Of a DNA stretch of 50,304 nt, positions 9,306 through 18,510 are shown piece by piece. The DNA is taken from the NCBI GenBank assembly GCA_945833835.1, contig CAMAFR010000015.1, positions 1 through 50,304 of the forward strand, in the 5' to 3' direction. This DNA is from an uncultured Bacteroides sp. (GTDB lineage Bacteria > Bacteroidota > Bacteroidia > Bacteroidales > Bacteroidaceae). Under the pieces are notes generated by a model. It saw only the letters and a program-made list of their open reading frames with translations. It searched no databases and was not told the DNA's origin. Each line of letters starts with the position of its first letter. The stretch's first letter is position 1. Both the position numbers and the translations under genes were made by a program.

Positions 9306-9336
9306 TTGCATTTTATCGATAAAACGATTTTCTTTG
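9306..9336 (+). promoter_or_regulatory. Promoter of the cytochrome bd operon
   Basis: TTG at 9306-9308, 20-base spacer, TTTCTTTG at 9329-9336 (one mismatch to TAnnTTTG). An ATCGAT palindrome at 9314-9319 lies in the spacer. The position predicts a start of transcription near 9343, which favours the ATG at 9361 for the first gene. Confidence 0.5.
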
Positions 9337-9360
9337 TATTTATTGAAAACTCTGAATTTT

Positions 9361-9582
9361 ATGTTAAAAAGAGCTGTACGGGACATTTGGCGTTTCTACC
9401 GTGACGGGTTTCGGTCGATGACGCTGGGCAAGACATTATGGGCGTTGATTCTCATCAAACTGTTCATCCTGTTCTTTGTGTTGAAGCTGTTCTTTTTCCC
9501 CTCTTTTCTGGGTGGCAAGAGTGATGCCGAGAAAGGGCGGTATGTAGGTACAGAGCTGGTCGGCCGTGGCATTCATCATTAA
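9361..9582 (+). CDS. DUF4492 small membrane protein ahead of cydA
   Basis: A 73-residue protein, 19 bases upstream of cydA and clearly in its operon. It has a basic amphipathic N-terminal part (MLKRAVRDIWRFYRDGF), a single strongly hydrophobic helix at about 24-45, then a short charged tail. This matches what I recall of DUF4492, a family found next to cytochrome bd genes in Bacteroidetes and Campylobacterota. The predicted promoter requires the ATG at 9361; an earlier ATG at 9334 falls inside the -7 box. Size, single helix and position resemble CydX/CydS-type accessory subunits of bd oxidase, but there is no recognisable sequence match, so that role is inference. Confidence 0.82.
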   Translation: MLKRAVRDIWRFYRDGFRSMTLGKTLWALILIKLFILFFVLKLFFFPSFLGGKSDAEKGRYVGTELVGRGIHH

Positions 9583-9601
9583 CCTTCTATAAATTATACC
9601 T

Positions 9602-11098
9602 ATGCTTGAAAGTATTGACACTTCGATGATCGATTGGTCGAGAGCGCAGTTTGCCTTGACCGCGATGTACCATTGGCTGTTTGTGCCGCTGACCTTGGGG
9701 CTGGCGGTCATTATGGGGCTGATGGAAACGCTGTATGTTGTGACGGGCAATGAGTTTTGGAAACGCACCGTCAAGTTCTGGATGAAACTGTTTGGCATCA
9801 ATTTTGCCGTAGGCGTGGCCACGGGGCTGATTCTGGAGTTCCAGTTCGGCACCAACTGGAGCAACTATTCCTGGTTTGTGGGAGACATCTTCGGTGCGCC
9901 GTTGGCCATTGAGGGCATTGTGGCGTTCTTCATGGAGGCCACGTTCATTGCCGTGATGTTTTTCGGTTGGGACAAGGTGAGCAAGAAGTTCCACCTGGCT
10001 TCCACCTGGCTCACCGGTCTGGGTGCCACATTCTCGGCCTGGTGGATTCTGGTGGCCAATTCGTGGATGCAGTATCCGGTAGGGATGACCTTCAACCCCG
10101 AGACGGTGCGCAACGAGATGACCAGCTTTGCGGCGGTCGCCTTTTCTCCCGTGGCCGTCATGAAGTTCATCCATACGGTCTTGAGCTGCTGGATGGTGGG
10201 GGCTGTGTTTGTCATAGGGGTCAGTGCGTGGTACCTCTTGCGCAAGCGCGAGAAAGAGTTCTCGCTGGCCAGCATGAAGGTGGCGGCGGCCATCGGTCTG
10301 TTTGCCACCTTGGTGACCGCCGGCAGCGGTGACCAGAGCGGGGTGCAGGTGGCCCGGCTGCAGCCGATGAAGCTGGCGGCCATGGAGGGCCTGTACGACG
10401 GTGGGCACAGTCAGCCGCTGACCTTGATAGGAGACATCAAGGTGCCCAAGATGTTGTCGGTGCTGGCCACCCATTCGTTGGACGGATATGTGCCGGGCAT
10501 TAACAACATCCTGCAAGGCGGGTATGAGCTGCCCGATGGCGGCGTGGCCTTGTCGACTGTCGAGAAGATGCACCGCGGGCAGCAGGCCATCGCAGCCCTG
10601 GCCGATTTCCGTCAGGCCAAGCAAGAGCAAGATACGGTGGCCATGGCGCATGCCCGCCAGACGCTCGACGAGAACATGCCGTACTTTGGTTATGGCTATG
10701 TGAAGGAACCCAACGACATTGTGCCGAGTGTGGGCCTGATGTTCTGGTCGTTCCGTGTGATGGTGGGACTGGGCATGTATTTCATGGCTTTCTTTGCACT
10801 GATTCTGTTCCTGTCGTGGAAACACCAGCTGTCCAAGGTGGATTGGCTGTATCCGATAGCCGTGGCCAGTATCCCCTTGGCCTATATCGCCAGTCAGGCA
10901 GGATGGATTGTGGCCGAAGTCGGACGGCAGCCGTGGGCCATCCAGGATATGTTGCCGGTGAATGCCGCCATCTCCAAGCTCGAAGCCGGCTCTGTACAGA
11001 CCACCTTCTTTATCTTCCTCATCCTGTTCACCGTGTTGCTGATTGCTGAGATAGGCATCCTGTTGCGTGCCGTCAAGCAAGGTCCGGGTGAACATTGA
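9602..11098 (+). CDS. cydA: Cytochrome bd quinol oxidase subunit I
   Basis: Haem-bearing subunit of the high-affinity terminal oxidase in the inner membrane, which oxidises menaquinol and reduces O2. The 498-residue protein has the expected run of hydrophobic helices. The N-terminal haem-ligand histidine lies in TAMYHWLFVPLTLGL (His24), and the highly conserved motif GWIVAEVGRQPW is near residue 435. The loop between helices 6 and 7 that binds quinol includes GYVPGINNILQGGYELPDGG. In an obligate anaerobe this enzyme supports nanaerobic growth and oxygen detoxification (established for Bacteroides). Confidence 0.97.
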   Translation: MLESIDTSMIDWSRAQFALTAMYHWLFVPLTLGLAVIMGLMETLYVVTGNEFWKRTVKFWMKLFGINFAVGVATGLILEFQFGTNWSNYSWFVGDIFGAPLAIEGIVAFFMEATFIAVMFFGWDKVSKKFHLASTWLTGLGATFSAWWILVANSWMQYPVGMTFNPETVRNEMTSFAAVAFSPVAVMKFIHTVLSCWMVGAVFVIGVSAWYLLRKREKEFSLASMKVAAAIGLFATLVTAGSGDQSGVQVARLQPMKLAAMEGLYDGGHSQPLTLIGDIKVPKMLSVLATHSLDGYVPGINNILQGGYELPDGGVALSTVEKMHRGQQAIAALADFRQAKQEQDTVAMAHARQTLDENMPYFGYGYVKEPNDIVPSVGLMFWSFRVMVGLGMYFMAFFALILFLSWKHQLSKVDWLYPIAVASIPLAYIASQAGWIVAEVGRQPWAIQDMLPVNAAISKLEAGSVQTTFFIFLILFTVLLIAEIGILLRAVKQGPGEH

Positions 11099-11151
11099 TG
11101 CGGTTCTCAACCTTTACTATACATTATTATATATACCTAAAAAAGACAATT

Positions 11152-12303
11152 ATGGATTCAACCTATATCTTTCTGCAAAACTATTGGTGGTTCTTGGTGT
11201 CGTTGCTCGGGGCGTTGCTGGTATTCCTGCTGTTTGTGCAGGGTGGCAATTCGTTGCTGTTCCGCCTGGGACACACTGAGGAAGAACGTTCGTTGCTGGT
11301 CAATTCCACCGGACGCAAATGGGAGTTCACCTTCACCACACTGGTCACTTTCGGCGGAGCCTTCTTTGCCTCTTTCCCGTTGTTCTACAGCACCAGTTTC
11401 GGGGGGGCTTATTGGCTGTGGATGATTATCCTGTTCAGCTTCGTGCTGCAGGCGGTTTCTTACGAGTTCCAGTCAAAGCTGGGCAACCTGCTGGGCAAGC
11501 GCACGTACCAGTATTTCCTGGTGGCCAACGGTGTGGTGGGCCCGGTATTGTTGGGAGCTGCGGTGGCCACCTTCTTCAACGGTTCCAACTTTTTGGTGGA
11601 TAAGGCCAATATGAGCGAGCAGCTGATGCCCGTCATCAGCAGTTGGGCCAATGGCTGGCACGGGCTGGACGCTTTTGCCGACCCTTGGAACATTGTCCTG
11701 GGACTGGCCGTGTTCTTCCTGGCCCGTCTGTTGGGTACGCTGTACTTCCTCAACAACGTACATCATGTGGAACTGAACGGACGTTGCCGCCGCCAGCTGA
11801 TTACCGATGCTGTGCCTTTCCTGCTGTTTTTCCTGGCCTTCGTCATCCGTACGTTGGTGAAAGACGGTTTTGCGGTGCATCCCGAAACCCAGGCCATCGT
11901 GATGGCGCCTTACAAATACTTCCATAACCTGACGGACATGCCGTTGCTGCTGGTATTGTTCCTGCTGGGAGTGGCAGGAGTGCTGTTCGGATTGGTGAAG
12001 AGCATTTTCAGCGTCACCTACACCAAGGGCATCTGGTTTGCCGGCACAGGCACGGTGCTCACCGTGCTGGCGTTGTTGCTGTCTGTCGGCTATAACCATA
12101 CAGCCTATTATCCGTCGACAGCCGATTTGCAGAGTTCACTGACGTTGGCCAACAGTTGTTCCAGCCTCTTCACCCTGAAGACCATGGCCTATGTGTCGGT
12201 GCTGGTGCCATTTGTATTGGCCTACATTGTCTATGCCTGGAGGGCCATTGACAAGAAGCCCATCACGGCGGAAGAACTGAAGAAGGACGGTCATGCCTAT
12301 TGA
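11152..12303 (+). CDS. cydB: Cytochrome bd quinol oxidase subunit II
   Basis: Partner subunit of CydA, 383 residues with eight or nine hydrophobic helices. The start at 11152 gives MDSTYIFLQNYWWFLVSLLG, the typical CydB opening. An upstream in-frame ATG at 11095 would overlap the cydA stop and add 19 polar residues. The gap to cydA (53 bases) is AT rich without a hairpin, consistent with one mRNA. No cydX gene in the usual downstream position is visible after the stop; the next gene is an unrelated kinase. Confidence 0.96.
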   Translation: MDSTYIFLQNYWWFLVSLLGALLVFLLFVQGGNSLLFRLGHTEEERSLLVNSTGRKWEFTFTTLVTFGGAFFASFPLFYSTSFGGAYWLWMIILFSFVLQAVSYEFQSKLGNLLGKRTYQYFLVANGVVGPVLLGAAVATFFNGSNFLVDKANMSEQLMPVISSWANGWHGLDAFADPWNIVLGLAVFFLARLLGTLYFLNNVHHVELNGRCRRQLITDAVPFLLFFLAFVIRTLVKDGFAVHPETQAIVMAPYKYFHNLTDMPLLLVLFLLGVAGVLFGLVKSIFSVTYTKGIWFAGTGTVLTVLALLLSVGYNHTAYYPSTADLQSSLTLANSCSSLFTLKTMAYVSVLVPFVLAYIVYAWRAIDKKPITAEELKKDGHAY

Positions 12304-12365
12304 CGGATGTCCCGTCTATCCCCTTTTTCTTTGATTGTTTCACAGACTAAAAAAACAGACTTGTA

Positions 12366-13469
12366 ATGGAAAAAATCGAAAACGAAAGACTGCTGAAGAT
12401 TCTTCAGCATTTCCCCGAAATCGGCCCTGTCAGTGAGATTGTCCCGTTGACATCCGGATTGATTAACCAGACGTATAAGGTCGTGACGGAACTGCCTGGG
12501 CAATGCGACTATGTGTTGCAGTGCATCAACCACCACGTGTTCACCAACGTGCTGTTGCTGCAACGCAACATTGAGTTGGTGACGCGGCATATCCGACAGA
12601 AACTCGAAGCAAGAGGGGAGACCGATATCCGCCGCAAGGTGTTGCGCTTTGTCCCTACTGAGGAGGAGGTGACGTATTACTTCACCGGCGAGGAGTATTG
12701 GCGGGTATGTGAGTTCATCCCCCGCTCGAAGACCCTCGAAGCTGTCACTCCCGAGACGTCGTATCTCGTAGGATTGAAGTTTGGCGAGTTCGAGGCCATG
12801 CTGGCCGATCTTCCCGAACGCCTGGGCGAGACGATTCCGGATTTCCATAACATGGAGTTCCGCCTGGCACAGTTGCGTGAGGCGGTAGAGGCCGACAAGG
12901 CAGGACGGCTGGAAGGTGTGCGGGAGATAGCGGAGGCCTTGCTGAAGGACGGCGACGACATGTGTGTGGCCGAACGCCTGTACCGTGAGGGAAAGTTGCC
13001 GAAACGCATCTGCCATTGCGACACGAAGGTGAGCAACATGTTGTTTGATGAGGAGGGCGACGTGCTCTGTGTCATCGACCTTGATACGACCATGCCCTCG
13101 TTCGTGTTCTCGGATTTCGGTGATTTCCTGCGCTCGGCAGCCAATACGGCCCCCGAGGACGAACCCGATGTGGAGAAGATTCATTTCAACGCCGACGTGT
13201 TCCGCAGCTTCGCCAAAGGCTATCTGGAGTCTGCCGCTGCTTTCCTGACCGATCTGGAGAAGGAGATGCTGCCGTATGCCGTAGCCTTGTTCCCCTACAT
13301 GCAGGCCGTGCGTTTCTTCGCCGACTACCTGAACGGTGATACCTATTACCGTATCCAGTATCCCGAACACAACCTGGTGCGTACCCGCGCCCAGCTGAAA
13401 CTGTATCAGGAGGTGTTGCAGGCCACCCCGATGATGCGCGACTACATTCAGGAACTCACTCGTCCGTGA
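12366..13469 (+). CDS. Aminoglycoside/choline-kinase-fold phosphotransferase, possibly a sugar 1-kinase
   Basis: Cytoplasmic protein-kinase-like small-molecule kinase, 367 residues. The nucleotide-binding lobe opens with LTSGLINQTYKV (about 28-39). The catalytic loop is HCDTKVSNMLF, with catalytic Asp219 and Asn224, and the metal-binding aspartate is in VIDLDTTMP (Asp238/Asp240). The DTK variant of the catalytic loop recalls N-acetylhexosamine 1-kinases (NahK), so a role in hexosamine or lacto-N-biose salvage is plausible but unproven; antibiotic resistance is not implied. It lies 62 bases after cydB with no terminator between, and its last 14 bases overlap the convergent pseudouridine synthase gene. 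Confidence 0.85.
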   Translation: MEKIENERLLKILQHFPEIGPVSEIVPLTSGLINQTYKVVTELPGQCDYVLQCINHHVFTNVLLLQRNIELVTRHIRQKLEARGETDIRRKVLRFVPTEEEVTYYFTGEEYWRVCEFIPRSKTLEAVTPETSYLVGLKFGEFEAMLADLPERLGETIPDFHNMEFRLAQLREAVEADKAGRLEGVREIAEALLKDGDDMCVAERLYREGKLPKRICHCDTKVSNMLFDEEGDVLCVIDLDTTMPSFVFSDFGDFLRSAANTAPEDEPDVEKIHFNADVFRSFAKGYLESAAAFLTDLEKEMLPYAVALFPYMQAVRFFADYLNGDTYYRIQYPEHNLVRTRAQLKLYQEVLQATPMMRDYIQELTRP

Positions 13470-15087
13470 ACGCCGCTTCCCGGCATACGTGAAGCGTCTT
13501 TCCACTGACGGGATGGACCAGCTCTAAAGAGGCTGCATGCAGATACAGGCGTGCAGCCTTTTTTCCGTACAGAGGGTCTCCCACGATGGGATGGTGCAGC
13601 CCTTCCTGGTGGGCGGCGTGCACCCGCAGCTGGTGGGTGCGTCCGGTCATCGGGTAGAGATCCACCAAGGTATAGCCGTCACGGCGTTGCCGCACCCGGT
13701 AGTAGGTGAGGGCCGGCTTGCCGTGTTCGAAGTCCACCTGTTGCCGGGGACGGTCCGTCAGGTCGGGCCCCAGGGGCAGGCAGATGGTGCCTTCCTCCGT
13801 TTCAAGGTTTCCCTCTAACAGGGCGGTGTAGCGTTTCTTCACCTGGCGCGTCTCGAACATCCGCTGCAGGGCGGCATGCACCTCTTTGGTTTTCGCGGCC
13901 AGCAGCAGTCCCGATGTGTCCATGTCTAACCGGTGTACCAACAGCGGGCCGGTGGCGGCAGGATACGCCTTTCGCAGCCGGGCGAGGACCGAGTCTGCCG
14001 GTCCCTTGCCCGGTACGGACAGCAGTCCGGCAGGTTTGTTGACAATGACGATCCATTCGTCCTCATAGACAGTCTCCAACGGATAGTTCTGGGCCGCAGC
14101 TGTCGCCAGCGGATTGTCGTCCACCGCCAGTCCTGCCAGCATGTGGCGCAGGATAGGGGCGCATTTGCTTTGGCAGGCCGGGTAGAACGCACCTTGGCGG
14201 CGCACTTCGTGGCGGGGCGGGTCCCCCCACCAGAATTCGCCGAAAGCCAGCGGGTGCAGTCCGTGGGTATAGGCATATTGCAGCAGCTTGGGCAAGGCAC
14301 ATTCGCCGGCTCCGGCAGGAGGAATCCGCTGCGGCGTGTCGGCAAAGAGTTCGGGCAGCGACCGCTGTTCGCCGCGGGCGTTCAGCAGCCGGAATTGGCC
14401 GAACAGCCGCAGCTGGAGGGCGTTCGAGCGCGACTTCCGTTCTTGCTTGAGTGCCTGCAGGCCGGCTTCCTGTTCGTGCAGTCGGGTCTCAGCCTCTGCC
14501 ACTTCCGCTTTCAGGCGTTTTTCCAGCCGTTTGTATTCGGCCTTTTGGTACTGGCTTTCGGCCGTCAGGGCCTGAAGTTCCGCCGCACTTAGTTCCCCTT
14601 CCTGTCGGCGTGCGTCCCGTCTGGCTTTGGCCGCCTTCAGCTCGGCACGTGCCTGGGCGATGGCCTGTGCGGCCGCTTCTTGTTGCCGGGCCGCTTCTTG
14701 CCGGCAGGCAGTGAGCTCGTCGGCATTTTCCAGTTCGCGGATACGGCGGTTGATGTCCGAAATCCGCCGCTCTTCCGTGCGGAAGAATCCGCCGGGTTGC
14801 AGCAGGTCGAACACCGGCGGCACGAAGAACTCGTGCCGGTTGCTGCCGGCCAGGTTTCCCGAGAAGGCGGCCAGATAGGCCAGCTCCCCTTCGGGCAGGC
14901 GGATGACCAGCACTCCGAACATCTTTCCTTGTTGTAGCTCCTCGTGCCATTCGGTGCGGGCAGAAAGATAGCGCTCCACCTCCCGGGCGGCTATCACTGT
15001 CAGGGGGTGGGGCGCGTAGTGGAACGGATAGGTGAACCGCTCTGGCGGAGCTATCCGTGAGATGTCTTGTTGGAAGCGGTGAATCAT
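13456..15087 (-). CDS. RluA-family pseudouridine synthase with a long N-terminal coiled-coil extension
   Basis: Isomerises uridine to pseudouridine in structured RNA. The catalytic domain fills roughly residues 325-543: [13 protein letters not shown], then [12 protein letters not shown] with catalytic Asp388, then [12 protein letters not shown] and the closing IVGDPLYG. The N-terminal 320 residues are unusual. They contain a globular segment (about 1-110), a charged, Ala/Glu/Arg-rich coiled coil (about 110-215) and a Trp/Cys-containing domain ([17 protein letters not shown]) before the synthase fold. Typical RluA proteins are 220-330 residues. No S4 domain is evident. The gene overlaps the ispE stop by 4 bases (ATGA), so the two are translationally coupled. 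The RNA target (rRNA or tRNA) cannot be told from sequence. Confidence 0.9.
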   Translation of the reverse strand: MIHRFQQDISRIAPPERFTYPFHYAPHPLTVIAAREVERYLSARTEWHEELQQGKMFGVLVIRLPEGELAYLAAFSGNLAGSNRHEFFVPPVFDLLQPGGFFRTEERRISDINRRIRELENADELTACRQEAARQQEAAAQAIAQARAELKAAKARRDARRQEGELSAAELQALTAESQYQKAEYKRLEKRLKAEVAEAETRLHEQEAGLQALKQERKSRSNALQLRLFGQFRLLNARGEQRSLPELFADTPQRIPPAGAGECALPKLLQYAYTHGLHPLAFGEFWWGDPPRHEVRRQGAFYPACQSKCAPILRHMLAGLAVDDNPLATAAAQNYPLETVYEDEWIVIVNKPAGLLSVPGKGPADSVLARLRKAYPAATGPLLVHRLDMDTSGLLLAAKTKEVHAALQRMFETRQVKKRYTALLEGNLETEEGTICLPLGPDLTDRPRQQVDFEHGKPALTYYRVRQRRDGYTLVDLYPMTGRTHQLRVHAAHQEGLHHPIVGDPLYGKKAARLYLHAASLELVHPVSGKTLHVCREAAFTDE

Positions 15088-15908
15088 TCCAGAATGCGTT
15101 GGCGCGTGAAGTAGGAGGCGAACTTTTCGTCGACGTTTTCCACGGCTTCCTGGAAGATGCCGTACACCGCCGAGCCCGAACCGCTCATCTGTGCATAGAC
15201 GGCCCCCAAATCATACAGGCGGTCTTTGATGGCGGCTATCTCGGGGTAGTTGCAGAACACGCTTTCTTCAAAATCATTCTTCAGATGGTCCTTCCATTCG
15301 CCGATGGGGCGTGTGATGACCTCCTTCAGCGGTTCTTCGGGGTGACGCGGACGGATATGGGCGTAGGCTTCGCGCGTCGATACCGAGATGCACGGCTTGA
15401 TGAGGACCAGGTGGTAGCCTTTCAGTGAAAGGCGGATGGGCTCGAAGATGTTGCCGGTGCCTGTGGCCAGTACCGGCTTGTTGCGGATAAAGAAGGGGCA
15501 GTCGGCACCCAACCGGGCGGCATAGGCTTCCAGCTGTTCTTCCGTCAGTTTCAGGTTGAACTTGTCATTGAGCATCTTCAGCATGAAGGCACCGTCGGCC
15601 GACCCGCCTCCCAGACCTGCCTCGGTGGGGATATGCTTGTGCAGATGGATGTCCACCGGTTGGAGCGGGTGGTGTTCCTGCATCAGCTTGAATGCCTTCA
15701 CGACCAGGTTGTCGTCCGGGCTCCCATCCAGTACGGTTCCTGTCACATGCAGTCGGTACGGCTCGTCGTCTTTGTGGAGCAGTGTCACTTCGAGCGCGTC
15801 CTGCAGGTTGATGGGGTAGAAGATGGTCTCTACGTTGTGGTAACCGTCGGGACGTTTTTCCGTGACGTTCAGCCCGAGGTTTATTTTTGCATTCGGATAG
15901 GTTATCAT
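15084..15908 (-). CDS. ispE: 4-diphosphocytidyl-2-C-methyl-D-erythritol kinase
   Basis: ATP-dependent kinase of the MEP isoprenoid pathway, which supplies the prenyl chains for menaquinone and undecaprenyl phosphate. Length 274, normal for the family. The N-terminus [15 protein letters not shown] carries the catalytic lysine Lys8, the GHMP glycine-rich loop is [13 protein letters not shown] (94-106), and the catalytic aspartate is in RLGADCPFF. The start is set at 15908, because a -7 box (15935-15942) lies between it and an upstream in-frame ATG at 15956. First gene of a two-gene operon with the pseudouridine synthase. Confidence 0.95.
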   Translation of the reverse strand: MITYPNAKINLGLNVTEKRPDGYHNVETIFYPINLQDALEVTLLHKDDEPYRLHVTGTVLDGSPDDNLVVKAFKLMQEHHPLQPVDIHLHKHIPTEAGLGGGSADGAFMLKMLNDKFNLKLTEEQLEAYAARLGADCPFFIRNKPVLATGTGNIFEPIRLSLKGYHLVLIKPCISVSTREAYAHIRPRHPEEPLKEVITRPIGEWKDHLKNDFEESVFCNYPEIAAIKDRLYDLGAVYAQMSGSGSAVYGIFQEAVENVDEKFASYFTRQRILE

Positions 15909-15934
15909 AGGTTTCGCAGATAAAATGATTGCCT

Positions 15935-15942
15935 CAAATATA
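15935..15942 (-). promoter_or_regulatory. ispE promoter, -7 box TATATTTG
   Basis: Exact TAnnTTTG match on the minus strand, 27 bases upstream of the chosen ATG. No well-placed -33 element. Confidence 0.55.
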
Positions 15943-15996
15943 CACGTTTTTTTCAAACAGTGCCACTTTGCCGCCCGGTTTTTTCACCGACGGCTT

Positions 15997-17052
15997 TTAA
16001 TACAGGCTGAAGCGTCCGTAGTGGTCTATCCGGTAGTGCTGGTTCTCGTCGGGCAGGTACACCGTGAGGCAGAACATACTCTCGGTGACTTCCGCGCTGA
16101 TTTCCATATTGGCGGGCAGTCCTTCCTTGTCGGCGGCACCCAGTCCGAAGTCTTCCACCTTCTGCAGGTAGGTGCGGGTCTTGGAGAAGTGCTGCTGCTG
16201 GGCATAGAACATGCTCCACAACAGGCGGTAGGCCTTCATGTTATACGGGTAGCGGAAGGTTTCCTTGCCTTGTCCCACGGTTTGTTCGGAGAAATAGATG
16301 TATCCCCAGCGGTCGGGCATGTGCATGTCTATCTTGCCCGTCGGTACCCATACCCAGTTTTCTTCCGGTCCGCCTTTCTTCATCCATTGCACGCGCGAGA
16401 AGTTCAGCCGCCACCAGTTGCCGGCCTTCAGCGGGTTGGCGAAGTTCATGGTCAGGGCCTGGTGGGGGATGGCCATTTCCACGCTCCAGCCTTTGTCCTT
16501 GTCTGTCGGGTTGTTCAGGGTGCCGTCCAGGTGTACGGCCAGCTTCAGTCCGGGGCAGTCCCATTGTATCATGAAGTTGCCGCTGCAGCGGTAAGAGCGG
16601 TCCAGCATCAGGTCGAACACCACGCCGCGGGCGTTGTTCTCAATTTCGAAATAGTTCTGGCAGTCGCCGTCCGGGTCAATGAACACCTCGAAGTCGTTGT
16701 CGTAATAGATGATGGTGTCCCGTTGGGTCAGTCGTGCCGTGATGTTAGGGTCTTCGAGCTGCGCACTGACGTAGAGGTAGTCATCGTCCCACAGCATTTT
16801 GGCCCGTGTCTCGTAGGTCGGTGTCGGAAAGCCTTCTCCGCTGATGTCGGCAAAGGGAGCGGTAGGTTCGGCCTTCTTCCACGCCGCTTCGTCGGCCACC
16901 CCGTCAATGGTCAGCGGCTGGTCGGTACGGTAGCAGACGTATCCGGGCGGTAGGGTCAGCACACGTTTGAATTGTTCCATCAGGCTTTGTTGGGCTGTTG
17001 CCTGCAGCGTGCCGGTCAGTGCCAGCAATAAGAGCATCCATGTCTTTTTCAT
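15997..17052 (-). CDS. Secreted carbohydrate-binding family 9-like protein
   Basis: A 351-residue protein with a signal peptide (MKKTWMLLLLALTGTLQATA). The body resembles the CBM9-like/DOMON fold: LTIDGVADEAAWKKAEPT near residue 50 is the typical opening, followed by AKMLWDDDYLYVSAQLEDPN and DNDFEVFIDPDGD with clustered acidic and aromatic residues. C-terminal to this is a region (about 270-351) with no obvious hit. Proteins of this type are common in Bacteroides loci for host-glycan or plant-glycan use, but a specific ligand cannot be named. It begins 25 bases after the fucosidase stop and is co-transcribed with it, which suggests it binds or acts on the same glycan. Confidence 0.8.
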   Translation of the reverse strand: MKKTWMLLLLALTGTLQATAQQSLMEQFKRVLTLPPGYVCYRTDQPLTIDGVADEAAWKKAEPTAPFADISGEGFPTPTYETRAKMLWDDDYLYVSAQLEDPNITARLTQRDTIIYYDNDFEVFIDPDGDCQNYFEIENNARGVVFDLMLDRSYRCSGNFMIQWDCPGLKLAVHLDGTLNNPTDKDKGWSVEMAIPHQALTMNFANPLKAGNWWRLNFSRVQWMKKGGPEENWVWVPTGKIDMHMPDRWGYIYFSEQTVGQGKETFRYPYNMKAYRLLWSMFYAQQQHFSKTRTYLQKVEDFGLGAADKEGLPANMEISAEVTESMFCLTVYLPDENQHYRIDHYGRFSLY

Positions 17053-17077
17053 GATAGTTAAGAATTAGGGTTATACA

Positions 17078-18451
17078 TCAGTTGCTGGAGATGACCTGGC
17101 CTTCGCCACGGTACAGCTGGATGGGTCCGTCGAGCAGAACGGCCACTACTGTGATCTGCGGGTCCAGGGCCTGGTCGGGCACGTCGATATAGAGGTTGCC
17201 CGGCACGGCGCTCCAGTAGCTCTTGTTGTGCACTTTGTAGTTCAGCATCTGTCCGCTGCCCACTACCCATACGCGGTTGACCTTGTTGACGAGGCCCTTG
17301 ATTTCGATGGCACCGTTGGGACGGAAGGGCAGGTAGAGGTACAGGATGTCACCCGCCTTGTTGAGGGTGGTGTATCCCTGGAAATGCTCGTTGGGGATGC
17401 CGGCCCGGGTGTCATAGATGGCTTCCTTGTGCTTCTTGGTCCAGCGGCCGAACTCCTTGAGGATGGCTACCTGCTCTTCGGGGATGGTGCCGTCTTCTTT
17501 CGGACCGATGTCGAGCAGCAGGTTGCCGCCCATGCTCAGACAGTCTACAAACGTGCGCAGCAGGATGTGTGGGGTCTTGTAGTTATGGTCGTTGTGCTGG
17601 TAGCCCCAAGAGTCGTTCATCGTGAGGCAGAGCTCCCAATACTTGTCTTTGGGGCGGACCACCGGGACTCCCTGTTCGGGGGTGGCGTAGTCGCCATAGC
17701 CCTGGATGCGTGAGTTGACAATGACGTTCTTGTTGCCCGAGCGGAGCAGTTCGATGATGCCCTTGGAGTTCCAGGCTTCGGCCGATTGTTCCCAGTCGCC
17801 GTCGAACCAGTAGAGGTCAGGCTTCCAGGTCTTGTTCAGCTCTCCCAGCTGGGCGAAGTTGAAGTCGACGAACTTCTGCCAGCGTTGCGGGTCGTTCTGG
17901 TAGCGGGTTTCGGTACGTGTCTTGTTAGGATAATCGGGGTGCGACCAGTCTAACAGGGAGTAGTAGAAGCCCAGCTTGAGGCCTTGCTTGCGGATTTCCT
18001 TGGCGAAGGGGCCGACGAGATCGCGTCCGGCGGGAGTGCTTTTCACGGTGCTCAGGCTGCCGGCCTTGGTGTCCCACAGAGCCATGCCGTCATGGTGCTT
18101 GGTGGTGAGCACGGCATAGCTGGCACCACTCTCCTTGATGAGTTCCGCCCAGGCCTTGGGGTCGTAGTGGGCGGCGGTGAAGCCTTCGGCCTGTTTCATA
18201 TACTGTTCGTAGGGCAGGTAGTTGTTGAAGAACGACCAGCTTTCTGAAACGCCGTCAACAGCATAGATGCCCCAATGGATGAACACTCCCAGTTTGGCGT
18301 GGGCAAACCAGTCCATACGCTTCTCTTTCTGTTGCTCGGTTTCCTGTACGGCCGGGGCTCCGGCTTGCGAGGTGGCATCCTGTGCCTGGATATAACCCGT
18401 CCCCATGCTGGCGCACAGCAGGGCGGCTATCCATTGATTCTTTAAATTCAT
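17078..18451 (-). CDS. Secreted alpha-L-fucosidase, GH29
   Basis: Retaining exo-fucosidase exported by an N-terminal signal peptide (MNLKNQWIAALLCASMGTGY and on). The GH29 catalytic barrel is well marked: FAHAKLGVFIHWGIYAV (about 49-65), TTKHHDGMALWDT (117-129) and YWFDGDWE with nucleophile Asp217. NSRIQGYGDYATPEQGVP and GGNLLLDIGPKEDG complete the family pattern. The 457-residue length is typical, with a short C-terminal beta domain. Linkage preference (alpha-1,2/3/4/6) cannot be inferred. The gene leads an operon with the CBM9-like protein and has its own -7 box at 18490-18497. A sulfatase gene lies divergently. Confidence 0.94.
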   Translation of the reverse strand: MNLKNQWIAALLCASMGTGYIQAQDATSQAGAPAVQETEQQKEKRMDWFAHAKLGVFIHWGIYAVDGVSESWSFFNNYLPYEQYMKQAEGFTAAHYDPKAWAELIKESGASYAVLTTKHHDGMALWDTKAGSLSTVKSTPAGRDLVGPFAKEIRKQGLKLGFYYSLLDWSHPDYPNKTRTETRYQNDPQRWQKFVDFNFAQLGELNKTWKPDLYWFDGDWEQSAEAWNSKGIIELLRSGNKNVIVNSRIQGYGDYATPEQGVPVVRPKDKYWELCLTMNDSWGYQHNDHNYKTPHILLRTFVDCLSMGGNLLLDIGPKEDGTIPEEQVAILKEFGRWTKKHKEAIYDTRAGIPNEHFQGYTTLNKAGDILYLYLPFRPNGAIEIKGLVNKVNRVWVVGSGQMLNYKVHNKSYWSAVPGNLYIDVPDQALDPQITVVAVLLDGPIQLYRGEGQVISSN

Positions 18452-18489
18452 AATCGATTCAAATGGTTAAAGGTTAATAGATGATGGGA

Positions 18490-18497
18490 CAAAGATA
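18490..18497 (-). promoter_or_regulatory. Fucosidase operon promoter, -7 box TATCTTTG
   Basis: Exact TAnnTTTG match, 39 bases upstream of the ATG; the -33 position falls in the GAAGAAT-type repeat and reads TTCT. Confidence 0.5.
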
Positions 18498-18510
18498 GGG
18501 AATTAAATGA

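Noticed and set aside
9587..11110. Antisense 507-codon frame across cydA
   Set aside because: His/Gln/Gly-rich shadow of a membrane protein gene.
12366..13469. Aminoglycoside resistance gene
   Set aside because: Only the general APH fold is shared; the catalytic loop and chromosomal context fit a metabolic kinase.
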